DNA from: Anaerolineae bacterium
GTDB lineage: Bacteria; Chloroflexota; Anaerolineae; DTLA01
Direction: 5' to 3'
Assembly (NCBI GenBank): GCA_029907165.1
Contig: JARYMK010000009.1
Coordinates: forward strand, 1-36,056
Length of the DNA: 36,056 bases
Position 1 is the stretch's first letter; the number at the start of each line of letters is the position of its first letter. A program made the position numbers and the translations under genes. Of this stretch, positions 14,792 through 22,444 are shown one piece after another. The notes beneath the pieces are model-generated. The model was not told the DNA's origin. It saw nothing but the letters and a program-made list of their open reading frames with translations, and did not search any database.

Positions 14792-14857
14792 TCGTGCACC
14801 TCCTCGTGTTCTTGTGCGCTTGCGCGCGATTGAAAACGCCGATGAGAAACCCCGAAA

Positions 14858-14895
14858 CCCGCGAGTGCGGGCGGATGCCTCATGTCGTCATCCGC
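14858..14895 (-). other. Two adjoining hairpins between RACo gene and acsE
   Basis: On the minus strand GCGGATG / CATCCGC (11-nt loop) is followed at once by CCCGC-ACTC-GCGGG and a T-rich TTTCGGGGTTTC. The second could be a partial terminator that lowers acsE expression, or both could shield a processing site within the operon. Confidence 0.4.
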
Positions 14896-14909
14896 TTACG
14901 CCCCGCGGC

Positions 14910-16865
14910 CTACTGCGTCTCCTGGCTCTGGCGACCTACGCTCTGGAGCAGGCGCATCACGGACGGGAAACTGGCCGTGTCGGTGTGCGGCAAGAACAGC
15001 GCCGACGTGAACTGATCCATGAACGTGTTGTCCGCGCTCAACTCCAGGTAGGTCATCTTGTTGGCGATCTCCACGACGGCCTGGCGCATGTCCGCGCACA
15101 GCAGTGCCGCATACGCGCCCAGGGCCGACGTGTTGCCCAGATAATGGAACCGATCCCAGGGCATGTCGGGGAGAAGCCCGATTTGGATGGCCTTCTCCAC
15201 GTCAATGTACTTGCCAAAGGCTCCGCCGATGAGCACCTGTTCCACGTCGGCCAGTTCAATGCCCACGCTGCGGGTGAGCACCGAGAACCCGGCGTAGATG
15301 GCAGCCTTGGCGCGGATGAGGTTGGCGATGTCCACCTCGGTGATGACGATGTCGTTCTTCTTCGCGCGCGTCTCGGAGGCCCAGGCGACCACGTACTCCG
15401 GCCCGTGCTCGCCCATGCGGATGCGCGGCGTGTTCAGGGTTCGGTTCAGTTTGCCCGCCTTGTCCATCACGCCGGAGATGAACATCTCGGCCAGCAGCGA
15501 GATCATGCCCGACCCACAGATGCCCTCAGGCGGGGCATCGCCGATGGTGCGGTACGTCGGCTCGTAGGTCTTGGCGCTGATCCACACTTCCTCAATCGCG
15601 CCGATCGTGGCCCGCATCCCCGACTGCACGCCCGCGCCCTCAAACGCTGGCCCGGCCGAGCACGCGCACGAAATCAGCCAGTCGGCATTGCCCAGGACGA
15701 TCTCGCCGTTGGTGCCCACGTCTATGAACAGGCTGAGTTTGTCGGTGGTGTACAGTTTGGAACTCAACACCCCCGCCGTGATGTCGCCGCCCACGTAGGC
15801 CCCCACCCCGGGCAGGCAGTCCACTGTCGCGTCGGGGTTGATGTGGATGCCCAGTTCGTGGGCCCGCACGGGGGACGGATGGGTGATGGTGGGGATGTAG
15901 GGTTCCAAGCGGATCGCCTCGGGGTCTAATCCGAGGAACAGGTGGGTCATCGTGGTGTTTCCCGCCACCGTCATCTTGTGAATCTCGGTGCCGGCGATGT
16001 TGTTTCGGGCGCACAGTTCCTCAATGAGGCCGTTGATGGTCTGCACCACCAACCGCTGAAGGTGCTCCAGCCCGCCGGGCTTCTTCGCATAGATGATGCG
16101 GGAGATGACATCCTCGCCGCACGAGATTTGGAGGTTGTACGCCGAGGCGGTGTCCACCACTCGGCCTGCGATCATGTCCACGAGATAGACGACGTTGGAC
16201 GTGGTCCCAATGTCCACGGCGATGCCATACAGCGTCTGCGTCTGGTTCCCAGGGGCCACATCCAGCAGGCGGGGCGGGCCATCGGGATTCGTCCACGTGC
16301 CCATCTCCAGCGTGAGGGTAACATCCCAGTTTGCGTCGCGCAGCGCCCGCGCCAGTCTGCGAAGCGTGGGCAGCGCCACTGTTAGGTTGCGGATGTCGTA
16401 CTGGCGCGCTAGTTCGCGGGACACGCGTTCAAAGTCGGTTGTGTTGTCCAGCAGGCTCGGCGGCTCAATCTGTAGATGGACCTTGCGCAGGGTGGGCTTG
16501 GCAGCCCAGTCGCAGGCCGCGGGCAGTTCGTAGGCCCGCTCGGCGCCCCGCTCTGTGGGCAGACGGCGGACGATGACCTCCTCAAGCGGCGGGACGAACA
16601 CCTCCAGGTCGCCCTGCACGCGCGTTTGGCAAGCCAGGGCGTACCCTTGTTCCAGTTCGGTTGCGGTGAGGCGGACGGTCGTCTTGCGTTCCGCCTCGCC
16701 GCGGGTGATCACGACCTTGCAACGCCCGCAGCGCCCCTGGCTGCCACAGGGCAGGCTGATGGGAACGCCGGCGGCAAGGGCCACGTCGGATAGGATTTCG
16801 CCGGCGCGCGCCCGGGCAACGACGCCCGACGGCTGAAAGGTTACGGTGAACGTGTTCTCGGACAT
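14910..16865 (-). CDS. acsV: Corrinoid activation/regeneration protein RACo (2Fe-2S, ASKHA ATPase)
   Basis: The 651-residue protein joins an N-terminal plant-type [2Fe-2S] ferredoxin domain (C40-x5-C46-x2-C49-x29-C79, in LPCGSQGRCGRCKV) to a linker and a DUF4445 actin-like ATPase domain. Signatures of the latter are AVDIGTTSNVVYLVD near 230, TVAGNTTMTHLFLG, SLFIDVGTNGEIVLG and LIGGAFGKYID. RACo uses ATP to push an electron up to the Co(II) state of the corrinoid protein, returning it to active Co(I) after accidental oxidation. It lies directly after acsC, whose product family is its substrate, and before acsE, the usual acs neighbourhood. The length is normal for the family. Confidence 0.92.
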   Translation of the reverse strand: MSENTFTVTFQPSGVVARARAGEILSDVALAAGVPISLPCGSQGRCGRCKVVITRGEAERKTTVRLTATELEQGYALACQTRVQGDLEVFVPPLEEVIVRRLPTERGAERAYELPAACDWAAKPTLRKVHLQIEPPSLLDNTTDFERVSRELARQYDIRNLTVALPTLRRLARALRDANWDVTLTLEMGTWTNPDGPPRLLDVAPGNQTQTLYGIAVDIGTTSNVVYLVDMIAGRVVDTASAYNLQISCGEDVISRIIYAKKPGGLEHLQRLVVQTINGLIEELCARNNIAGTEIHKMTVAGNTTMTHLFLGLDPEAIRLEPYIPTITHPSPVRAHELGIHINPDATVDCLPGVGAYVGGDITAGVLSSKLYTTDKLSLFIDVGTNGEIVLGNADWLISCACSAGPAFEGAGVQSGMRATIGAIEEVWISAKTYEPTYRTIGDAPPEGICGSGMISLLAEMFISGVMDKAGKLNRTLNTPRIRMGEHGPEYVVAWASETRAKKNDIVITEVDIANLIRAKAAIYAGFSVLTRSVGIELADVEQVLIGGAFGKYIDVEKAIQIGLLPDMPWDRFHYLGNTSALGAYAALLCADMRQAVVEIANKMTYLELSADNTFMDQFTSALFLPHTDTASFPSVMRLLQSVGRQSQETQ

Positions 16866-16879
16866 GACGGGTTCCTAGG

Positions 16880-16920
16880 GCAGGGGCGAACCTCGCTTCG
16901 CGCCATCGGTCCGCCCCTGC
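16880..16920 (-). other. Intercistronic hairpin between acsC and the RACo gene
   Basis: A perfect 9-bp repeat, GCAGGGGCG / CGCCCCTGC, with a 23-nt loop lies in the 62-bp gap. It has no U-run, so differential mRNA stability is more likely than full termination. Confidence 0.4.
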
Positions 16921-16927
16921 AGGGTTG

Positions 16928-18277
16928 CTATTTCCAGACGTTCTTCAGGTAGGACGGGATGTCCACTGCCTCGCGCGGCCCCACGCGCACGTCCCACCCG
17001 GGCAGTTCTTCTTCCAGTTCGCCCGAGATGGTGGCCACGAGGCCGGGGATGACGATCTTCTTGTGGTTGATCCGGTCGGGCACGTTGAACGCCTTGACCG
17101 CCTTGGCGATGCGCTCGGCGTCAAACTTGCCGGCGGCCCAGGCCGTCAGAACCGACATGCCCTCGGCGTCGGTGATGAGCACCCATGCGGGCAGACCGCT
17201 GGCCTCCACCTCGCCCGCCACGCTGAAGTAGGTCAGCGAGAAGTTGGTGGTAACCAGCAGCGGCGACTCGGGCTTGGGCGAGTTGAACTCGTACACGCCC
17301 GGGCTGACCTGGATGGGCTTCTGCGGGTCGGTGAAGATGTTCAGCCGCAGCGTCAGCAGGATGTACATGGCGGCCGGGTCAAAGTGATCCAGTACCACGA
17401 TGCCGCCGTACTTGGCGATGGCCTGCGCCGCCGCCACGACTTCCTCCTCAAACGAGCCGGCCCCCTCGCCTGGGAATGCCGCCAGGGGGTAGCCCAACGG
17501 CCGGAAGTTCTTCTTGAGGGCCAGTCGGCGCAACTGCGTGAACAGCGCCAAATTGCCGTAAAGGGTGCGTGCGCCCGGGTCAAGGACAATGCTCTCCACG
17601 CCCGCGGCCTTCACATTCTCGGCCAACTCGGCCAGGGCGCTGAGGTCGCCATCGGCTCGCACGAGGATGGACGCATTGGCAGCCTTGGCGGCTTTGGTCA
17701 TCTCCCGCCAGTTCTGGGCCGTGGCGGGCCCCACCAGCGGGGCAAGGCCGCCTTCCTTCGCCAGGCCTGCCGCGATGGCCGCCGGATTGTCGGACAGCAG
17801 AATCACGGGCCGCTTGGTCTTGGCGCGCACGGTGGCCACCGCCTGCGCGAACGTGTCGGCGTTGCCCGAAACGTTCTGCACCGCAATGCCGTCCGCGAAC
17901 AGGTCCATGCCCACGCGCTCGGTCTTGAATGCGACGATGTCGGCGACTTTGGCCTCCAGTTCGGCGGTCGGCAGGTTGTCGGGCACGCGCACGAACACGC
18001 CCGGCTGGTGGAAGAAGGTCTTCTCGTGGCGGAAGAGCACGGTCTCGTTGCCGACCTCCACCTTGTGATCCGCGCCGCCCAGGGTTACCAGGCGGATAGG
18101 CGGAGCAGAGGCCGCCTCCAGCGCCTGCTTGGCCTCCTCCGAGACGTAGGGACACGCCGAGAGGTCAGCCTGCTTGGCCGCCAGTTTCATGCCGAAAGCA
18201 AGGCACGTGGGGAACCCGCACTCCTTGCAGTTGGTTTTCGGGAGCAGTTTGTAGATTTCAAGTCCGCTCAGTGGCAT
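16928..18277 (-). CDS. acsC: Corrinoid iron-sulfur protein, large subunit
   Basis: The 449-residue protein is the gamma subunit of the CFeSP, which carries methyl-cobalt to acetyl-CoA synthase. Its N-terminal [4Fe-4S] domain has C17-x2-C20-x4-C25-x16-C42 (NCKECGFPTCLAFG ... SACPY), the same numbering as the Moorella protein. A TIM barrel follows, and then the C-terminal corrinoid-binding domain, recognisable from 'TTNFSLTYFSVAGEVE' and the LITDAEGMSVLTAWAAGKF segment. The length matches the family. The ATG has AAGGAGG. It is preceded by a two-helix small protein and followed by the RACo gene. The corrinoid is expected bound base-off, since no histidine loop of the DxHxxG type is seen. Confidence 0.95.
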   Translation of the reverse strand: MPLSGLEIYKLLPKTNCKECGFPTCLAFGMKLAAKQADLSACPYVSEEAKQALEAASAPPIRLVTLGGADHKVEVGNETVLFRHEKTFFHQPGVFVRVPDNLPTAELEAKVADIVAFKTERVGMDLFADGIAVQNVSGNADTFAQAVATVRAKTKRPVILLSDNPAAIAAGLAKEGGLAPLVGPATAQNWREMTKAAKAANASILVRADGDLSALAELAENVKAAGVESIVLDPGARTLYGNLALFTQLRRLALKKNFRPLGYPLAAFPGEGAGSFEEEVVAAAQAIAKYGGIVVLDHFDPAAMYILLTLRLNIFTDPQKPIQVSPGVYEFNSPKPESPLLVTTNFSLTYFSVAGEVEASGLPAWVLITDAEGMSVLTAWAAGKFDAERIAKAVKAFNVPDRINHKKIVIPGLVATISGELEEELPGWDVRVGPREAVDIPSYLKNVWK

Positions 18278-18302
18278 CTTGTCCTCCTTGTTATCTAAAC
18301 GT

Positions 18303-18518
18303 CTATCTTGCGCTGAGAATCAGCAGGGCCGCGCCGGCGATGAAGAAGACCACGGTTCCGATCTGCCGACGGCGGTACAGGCGGTACAACCTGTCCGGCG
18401 GCAGGCGAAGCGGCGTCGGATCGCCCCAGACCAGGTTGGGGCGAAACGCGCTCAAGATGCTGATGAGCAGCAAGACCAGCCCCGCAGCCGCCGTTAGCCA
18501 GTTCACCTGCTGAAACAC
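18303..18518 (-). CDS. Small two-helix membrane protein between acsC and acsD
   Basis: This 71-residue frame starts at a GTG with GAGG six bases upstream and fills the gap between acsD and acsC on the same strand. Two hydrophobic stretches are clear, about 7-25 (WLTAAAGLVLLLISILSA) and 53-69 (IGTVVFFIAGAALLIL). They flank a basic proline-rich loop with 'LYRLYRRRQIG'. I do not recognise a family. Placement inside the operon, good spacing (17 bp after the acsD stop, 25 bp before acsC) and membrane character argue that it is real. It might anchor the corrinoid protein or acetyl-CoA synthase at the membrane, which is speculation. The opposite-strand ORFs here lack any signature. Confidence 0.6.
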   Translation of the reverse strand: MFQQVNWLTAAAGLVLLLISILSAFRPNLVWGDPTPLRLPPDRLYRLYRRRQIGTVVFFIAGAALLILSAR

Positions 18519-18535
18519 CCTCTACCTCTTCGGCG

Positions 18536-19504
18536 CTAATGGGCCATCAGTTGCTCAATGGCCTTGCGAACGATGGGAACCGAATCGGGATGGCGCAGCG
18601 TAACGATGTCCGCGCCGGCTTCCAGCAGGGCCACAGCCGTTACGGCCTCCCACAGGATGCCGCGCCGCGTCCAGTCGCCCCACGCGGCAGGCACGCCCTC
18701 GCCGACTTTGGACTCCTTCTGGCGCCAGGACTCCTCGCCGGTGAAGCAGATCATCGGCATTTGGGTCATGCTGTCGCCGGTGAGCGCGGCGATTCGCAGG
18801 CGCTCCATCACCGAGTAGGTGTATTCCAGGCCGTAGCCCAGCGCGCCCGTGGTGGGGTCCATCAGAATCCGGTCGGGTTCCATTTGCATGTCGCTGACCA
18901 GGATGTTCAGTTGCTTGGCCAGGTTCACGTCAATGGGCGTGGAGTTGATGACAAGATGGCCGTGGGCCAGGGCCGCCGCCACGATGGTGCGGTAGTTCTT
19001 GTCCTCGCAGAGGCCCAGCGCCAGGCGCTCGCCCGCCACGGCTTCGGCCACAGCCACCAGCAACTCGTTGTCCTTTTCGGCCTGGCCCGGGCCGCGCACA
19101 ATGAGCGGCAAGCCGGTCGCCTGGAGAACCGCCTTCGTTACGGCGGCTGCCTGAGCACCGGTGGTCTCGCTCCCATCGCCGTTGACGCCGCGCAACCTGA
19201 GCATGATCAGATCTGCACCCAGCGCCTCGGCCTTCTTCGCCCACTCAGCGGGATCCTTGAGGGTATCACCCCAGGCATTGAGGAGAACCGGAGACCAATC
19301 GGATGGGTACGAGTCCTGAACCTCAATGGCAATGGCTGGCGGGTGCGGAATGTTGCCCTCAAAGTGCAGGAACGGCAGCGTAGTTTCCCCGCCCACCGTT
19401 ACGGTTTTGGAACGGGTTCCCTTCTGGTCGCGTGTGGCTCCGAGAGTTACTTCGCGGACCTTGCCGGTCCATTTCTCCAACGGCGTTTCTACGGTAACTG
19501 GCAT
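18536..19504 (-). CDS. acsD: Corrinoid iron-sulfur protein, small subunit
   Basis: The 322-residue delta subunit pairs with AcsC and helps hold the corrinoid between the two subunits. It opens with VETPLEKWTGKVREVTLG, followed by the conserved 'TVTVGGETTLPFLHFEG' and PAIAIEVQDSYPSDW, typical of the CdhD/AcsD TIM barrel. 'RILMDPTTGALGYGLEYTYSVMERLRIAAL' and FTGEESWRQKESKVGE complete the barrel. The length matches the family. The ATG at 19504 has AGGAGAG that overlaps the stop of the CBS gene 5 bp upstream, so translation of the two is probably coupled. Confidence 0.94.
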   Translation of the reverse strand: MPVTVETPLEKWTGKVREVTLGATRDQKGTRSKTVTVGGETTLPFLHFEGNIPHPPAIAIEVQDSYPSDWSPVLLNAWGDTLKDPAEWAKKAEALGADLIMLRLRGVNGDGSETTGAQAAAVTKAVLQATGLPLIVRGPGQAEKDNELLVAVAEAVAGERLALGLCEDKNYRTIVAAALAHGHLVINSTPIDVNLAKQLNILVSDMQMEPDRILMDPTTGALGYGLEYTYSVMERLRIAALTGDSMTQMPMICFTGEESWRQKESKVGEGVPAAWGDWTRRGILWEAVTAVALLEAGADIVTLRHPDSVPIVRKAIEQLMAH

Positions 19505-19509
19505 GGATT

Positions 19510-19923
19510 CTACTCTCCTTTCTCTGAATCTGGCAGGTTGGCCATGTCTTTGACGATGTCATCCATGGTGAGGATTCCCACGGGCCGCTGAGGCGCGGGG
19601 CGGGCGTGCAGGATGATGAGTTGGTGCACGCCGCGGTCTAGCATGATCTGGACGGCAGCGCGGACCGGAATATCCGGGATAATGGTGGCGACCTGGGTTG
19701 TCATGATGTCTTCGGCTCGGAGGTCGGCAAAGGGCTTGATGTACGCCCGCACCATGTCGGTGCGCGAGATGATGCCGATGAGTTCGCCGCTGGGGTTCAC
19801 GACGGCCACGGCACTGGCGCGGTCGCGGGCCATCAGCGCGGCGACCTCGCGCAGCGGAGTCTCAGGAGCGCACGTTGCGACTCCGCGATGCATCACATCA
19901 CGAACGTATCGCACACCGGCCAA
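19510..19923 (-). CDS. CBS-domain pair protein within the acs operon
   Basis: The 137-residue protein is almost entirely two CBS motifs. The first runs through VRDVMHRGVATCAPETPLREVA to 'ELIGIISRTDMV', the second from EDIMTTQVATIIPD to PVGILTMDDIVKDM. Such Bateman modules bind adenine nucleotides (AMP, ATP, SAM) and act as energy or ligand sensors. The start is a TTG at 19923 with GAGGAGG seven bases upstream. Its stop lies 5 bp before acsD. A stand-alone CBS pair is not a standard acs gene. An adenylate-responsive regulator of the CODH/ACS complex or of the CFeSP is a reasonable guess, unproven. Confidence 0.85.
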   Translation of the reverse strand: MAGVRYVRDVMHRGVATCAPETPLREVAALMARDRASAVAVVNPSGELIGIISRTDMVRAYIKPFADLRAEDIMTTQVATIIPDIPVRAAVQIMLDRGVHQLIILHARPAPQRPVGILTMDDIVKDMANLPDSEKGE

Positions 19924-19970
19924 AATCGGGCCTCCTCAGGGACAGATAAGTTCCAGACGTGCACAAGGAT

Positions 19971-20013
19971 AGCCTGGGAGACGCCGTCCGTCAAACACGG
20001 CGCAACCCAGGCT
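19971..20013 (-). other. Hairpin in the acsB-CBS gap
   Basis: AGCCTGGG / CCCAGGCT with an inner CGCCGT / ACGGCG forms a long interrupted stem just upstream of the CBS gene. With the next hairpin it structures most of the 193-bp gap. Confidence 0.45.
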
Positions 20014-20051
20014 CGGCGCGGGCGGTCGTCCGCGACACGCCGTTGGAAGCG

Positions 20052-20105
20052 GCCAGCCGCCAGCATCCGGGATTCGCACCCGACCGCCCGATGCTGACGG
20101 CTGAC
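20052..20105 (-). terminator. Long hairpin directly after acsB
   Basis: Arms of 16 nt (20052-20067 and 20090-20105) match at 14 positions. The two mismatches become G-U pairs only in the minus-strand transcript, which suggests selection on the RNA of this operon. It begins about 12 nt after the acsB stop and lacks a U-run. A partial terminator or RNA-processing barrier that sets AcsAB above CFeSP levels is plausible. Confidence 0.5.
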
Positions 20106-20116
20106 CGCCTTCGCTC

Positions 20117-22405
20117 CTAGAACAATGGCGGCATAGTCAGCGCCGGGTGTCCCTTCTCCTCAAGGAACGGCAGCATTTCGTCCACAGTGGTCGCGACACG
20201 TTCGTCGGCGATCTTGTCCAGCAGGTCAGGATCGCCTTCACGGGCCGCCGCCGCCTTCAGTTCCTCGGCCATAGTCTCCTTCAGGATGGAGGACATCCAT
20301 ACGATGCGCTTCAGGCCGCCATCCGCGGCGATGAACTTGCGGCTCACCAGGAAGTACTTGCCGACGCCCATGACGCCTGGCGTCTGGAGTCCGCCACCTG
20401 CGACGCCCGCCAGCGTGGAGAACGTCATGCCGGCGGGTGTCATGCTCGGGTCCTCGCGCGAGACCACCATGAACCCGTTGGCCTCTGGAACCACCATCAT
20501 GATGGCCTCAAAGCAGCCGCAGGCCGTCATCGGGTTCTCCATGATGGAGTACATGGACACCTGCTGCACGCTTCCGTGCGAGGCGCTCTGGACGAACTCG
20601 TTCACCTTGTCAAAGTAGCCCTTGACCGGATCCAGGCACTTTCCCTTGGGAATGGGCTGGTTGGGGCCGGTGGGGTTGATCTGGTACGAGGCTTTGCAGT
20701 CCAGCCAGTTGTACGCGCCGCACAGGCCCAGGCGCTCAGGGGACACCACGCACACGTGGTTCGGCGCGAAACTCTGGCACAGTGTGCAGGAGTAGAACTC
20801 CTCCACCGACTCGTCGGTCATGTCGGCCAGGCGCTGGTTGCGGTAGTTGTACGCCTCGCGGGCCTTGGCGAGCCATTCCTCTATCTTCTTGGGGTCGGTG
20901 TAGATGGTTACCTGAATCTTGTCCACGATGGCGCCGAAATCGGCGTGGAAGCGGGCGACGAGAATCTTGCCGAAGTGCTCTAGGTTGAAACCCTTCTCGG
21001 CAGCCGCCTTGCTGATGCGAATCCAGGCGATGTCGCGCTGGCCGATGTGCTGGATGCCCGACGCGCCGTTGATGAAGTAGTGAATCTGGCGCTCCAGGAC
21101 AGGCTCAAAGTCCTCCTGCATCTTGCGGCCGGCCACTTCCACGACGATGCCCATGTCCATCGCGCCGCCCTCGGGAACGGTCTCAATCCCAGGGCCGACG
21201 ACGGTTACCTTGCCGTCTTCCACCGCGTCAAAGTCGGCCATGCGCAGGTACTCAAAGCAGCGGGTCTTCTTGCCGCCGAACTCAATGCGCATGTCCTCGC
21301 GGCGCACGCGCTCGCCCTCAAAGGCCGACCCGTAGGGCACCGGAATGGGCACCTCGGTAACCTTGATTTTGACGCCGCGTACCTCAATGCACCGCTGGAC
21401 GAGGCGCTTGGCGCGCTCTAGGTCGTTCTCGCCCGGAATCTCGTCAAACGGCATGGAGATGACATGCTCGTAGGACGTGATACCCGTGGGCAGAATCTGC
21501 GGGATGACGGTATCGGCGATGACGGGGAACCCGTAGTTGATGGCCCCTGCCGCCGCCGCGTACTTCAGGTCGTCCACCTCGCCCAGCGCCAGGACAAACG
21601 CGAACACGCGGTACTTGTTGTACAGCAAAATGTCGCGGGCCATCCCGCCCTTCATGCCGCCGAACGTCAGCGCCGAGCGGGTTGCAAACCCCAGGGCGTA
21701 GATGGCCGAGAGGGTATCCGTGCCGAAGGGTACGGTGTAGGTGTCGTAGCCGAGTTCCACGCCCTCTTCCATCAACTGGTGGATGATGCTGCGCCCGTTG
21801 ACGTTGCCGCTGAGGAACACCAGGATGTTCCGCTGCTGCAACTGGCGGACGATCTCCACCGCGACCTCGTTGGACTTGGCGCACCCAACGATGGCCGCAA
21901 ACCCGGGCATGCGCCCGTCCACCAGTTGGATGCCCCAGGCGCGGAGTTGGATGTCGTCAATGGGGCCGTTGAGCGTGCCGCCGTTGCCGCCCTCGCCTTC
22001 AAACTCCGGCGACGTGAAACTGCCGCCCTTGGCGATTTTGCCGCCCCAGGTGATCTTCTCGGGCTGCTCGCCGTAGGCGAAGCGGATGCCCTCAATCAGT
22101 TCGGCTGCAAACAGGGTCGCGATGCCCGAGTCCAGCGTCTCGCCCAGGTAGGGCAGCCAGACCTGGTCCTTGGGGATAGGGTGCAGCAGCGCCTTGGCCC
22201 GCTCCAGCACCTTGGGCATATCGCCCAGTTTGGAAACCTCAATTCCGGTGAGGCCCAGGATGACGGGCAGGTAGTAGGCGGTGTTGGTGAACTGCACCGG
22301 CGTGTCCGGCCCAAGTTCCTTGAGCGCCTTGTTGAGCAGTTGCTCCGCCTCGTAGACCAGCGCCGTGGCCCCGCGGATGGCTCGTGTGGCTATGTATCTG
22401 GACAT
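20117..22405 (-). CDS. acsB: Acetyl-CoA synthase (CODH/ACS alpha subunit)
   Basis: AcsB joins CO, the methyl group from CFeSP and CoA into acetyl-CoA at the Ni-Ni-[4Fe-4S] A-cluster. The 762-residue protein has all three domains of the bacterial enzyme, including the N-terminal CODH-contact domain that archaeal CdhC lacks. Cluster ligands are C540, C543, C552 and C562 (SCTLCQSFAPNHVCVVSPER), and the distal nickel site is C629-G630-C631 (TACGCFE). The spacing is the same as in the Moorella enzyme with an offset of 34. The ATG has AAGGAGGA. It follows acsA by 39 bp, as expected for subunits of one complex. Confidence 0.96.
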   Translation of the reverse strand: MSRYIATRAIRGATALVYEAEQLLNKALKELGPDTPVQFTNTAYYLPVILGLTGIEVSKLGDMPKVLERAKALLHPIPKDQVWLPYLGETLDSGIATLFAAELIEGIRFAYGEQPEKITWGGKIAKGGSFTSPEFEGEGGNGGTLNGPIDDIQLRAWGIQLVDGRMPGFAAIVGCAKSNEVAVEIVRQLQQRNILVFLSGNVNGRSIIHQLMEEGVELGYDTYTVPFGTDTLSAIYALGFATRSALTFGGMKGGMARDILLYNKYRVFAFVLALGEVDDLKYAAAAGAINYGFPVIADTVIPQILPTGITSYEHVISMPFDEIPGENDLERAKRLVQRCIEVRGVKIKVTEVPIPVPYGSAFEGERVRREDMRIEFGGKKTRCFEYLRMADFDAVEDGKVTVVGPGIETVPEGGAMDMGIVVEVAGRKMQEDFEPVLERQIHYFINGASGIQHIGQRDIAWIRISKAAAEKGFNLEHFGKILVARFHADFGAIVDKIQVTIYTDPKKIEEWLAKAREAYNYRNQRLADMTDESVEEFYSCTLCQSFAPNHVCVVSPERLGLCGAYNWLDCKASYQINPTGPNQPIPKGKCLDPVKGYFDKVNEFVQSASHGSVQQVSMYSIMENPMTACGCFEAIMMVVPEANGFMVVSREDPSMTPAGMTFSTLAGVAGGGLQTPGVMGVGKYFLVSRKFIAADGGLKRIVWMSSILKETMAEELKAAAAREGDPDLLDKIADERVATTVDEMLPFLEEKGHPALTMPPLF

Positions 22406-22444
22406 GCGATTCCTCCTTGAAGGGTGCAGGTCTTGTGTCGGCCG

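Noticed and set aside
20060-20110. A T-arm-like segment (CGGG-TGCGAAT-CCCG on the minus strand) suggesting a tRNA.
   Set aside because: No acceptor, D or anticodon stems of the right size surround it, and the loop does not match TTC. The segment is the tip of a longer hairpin.
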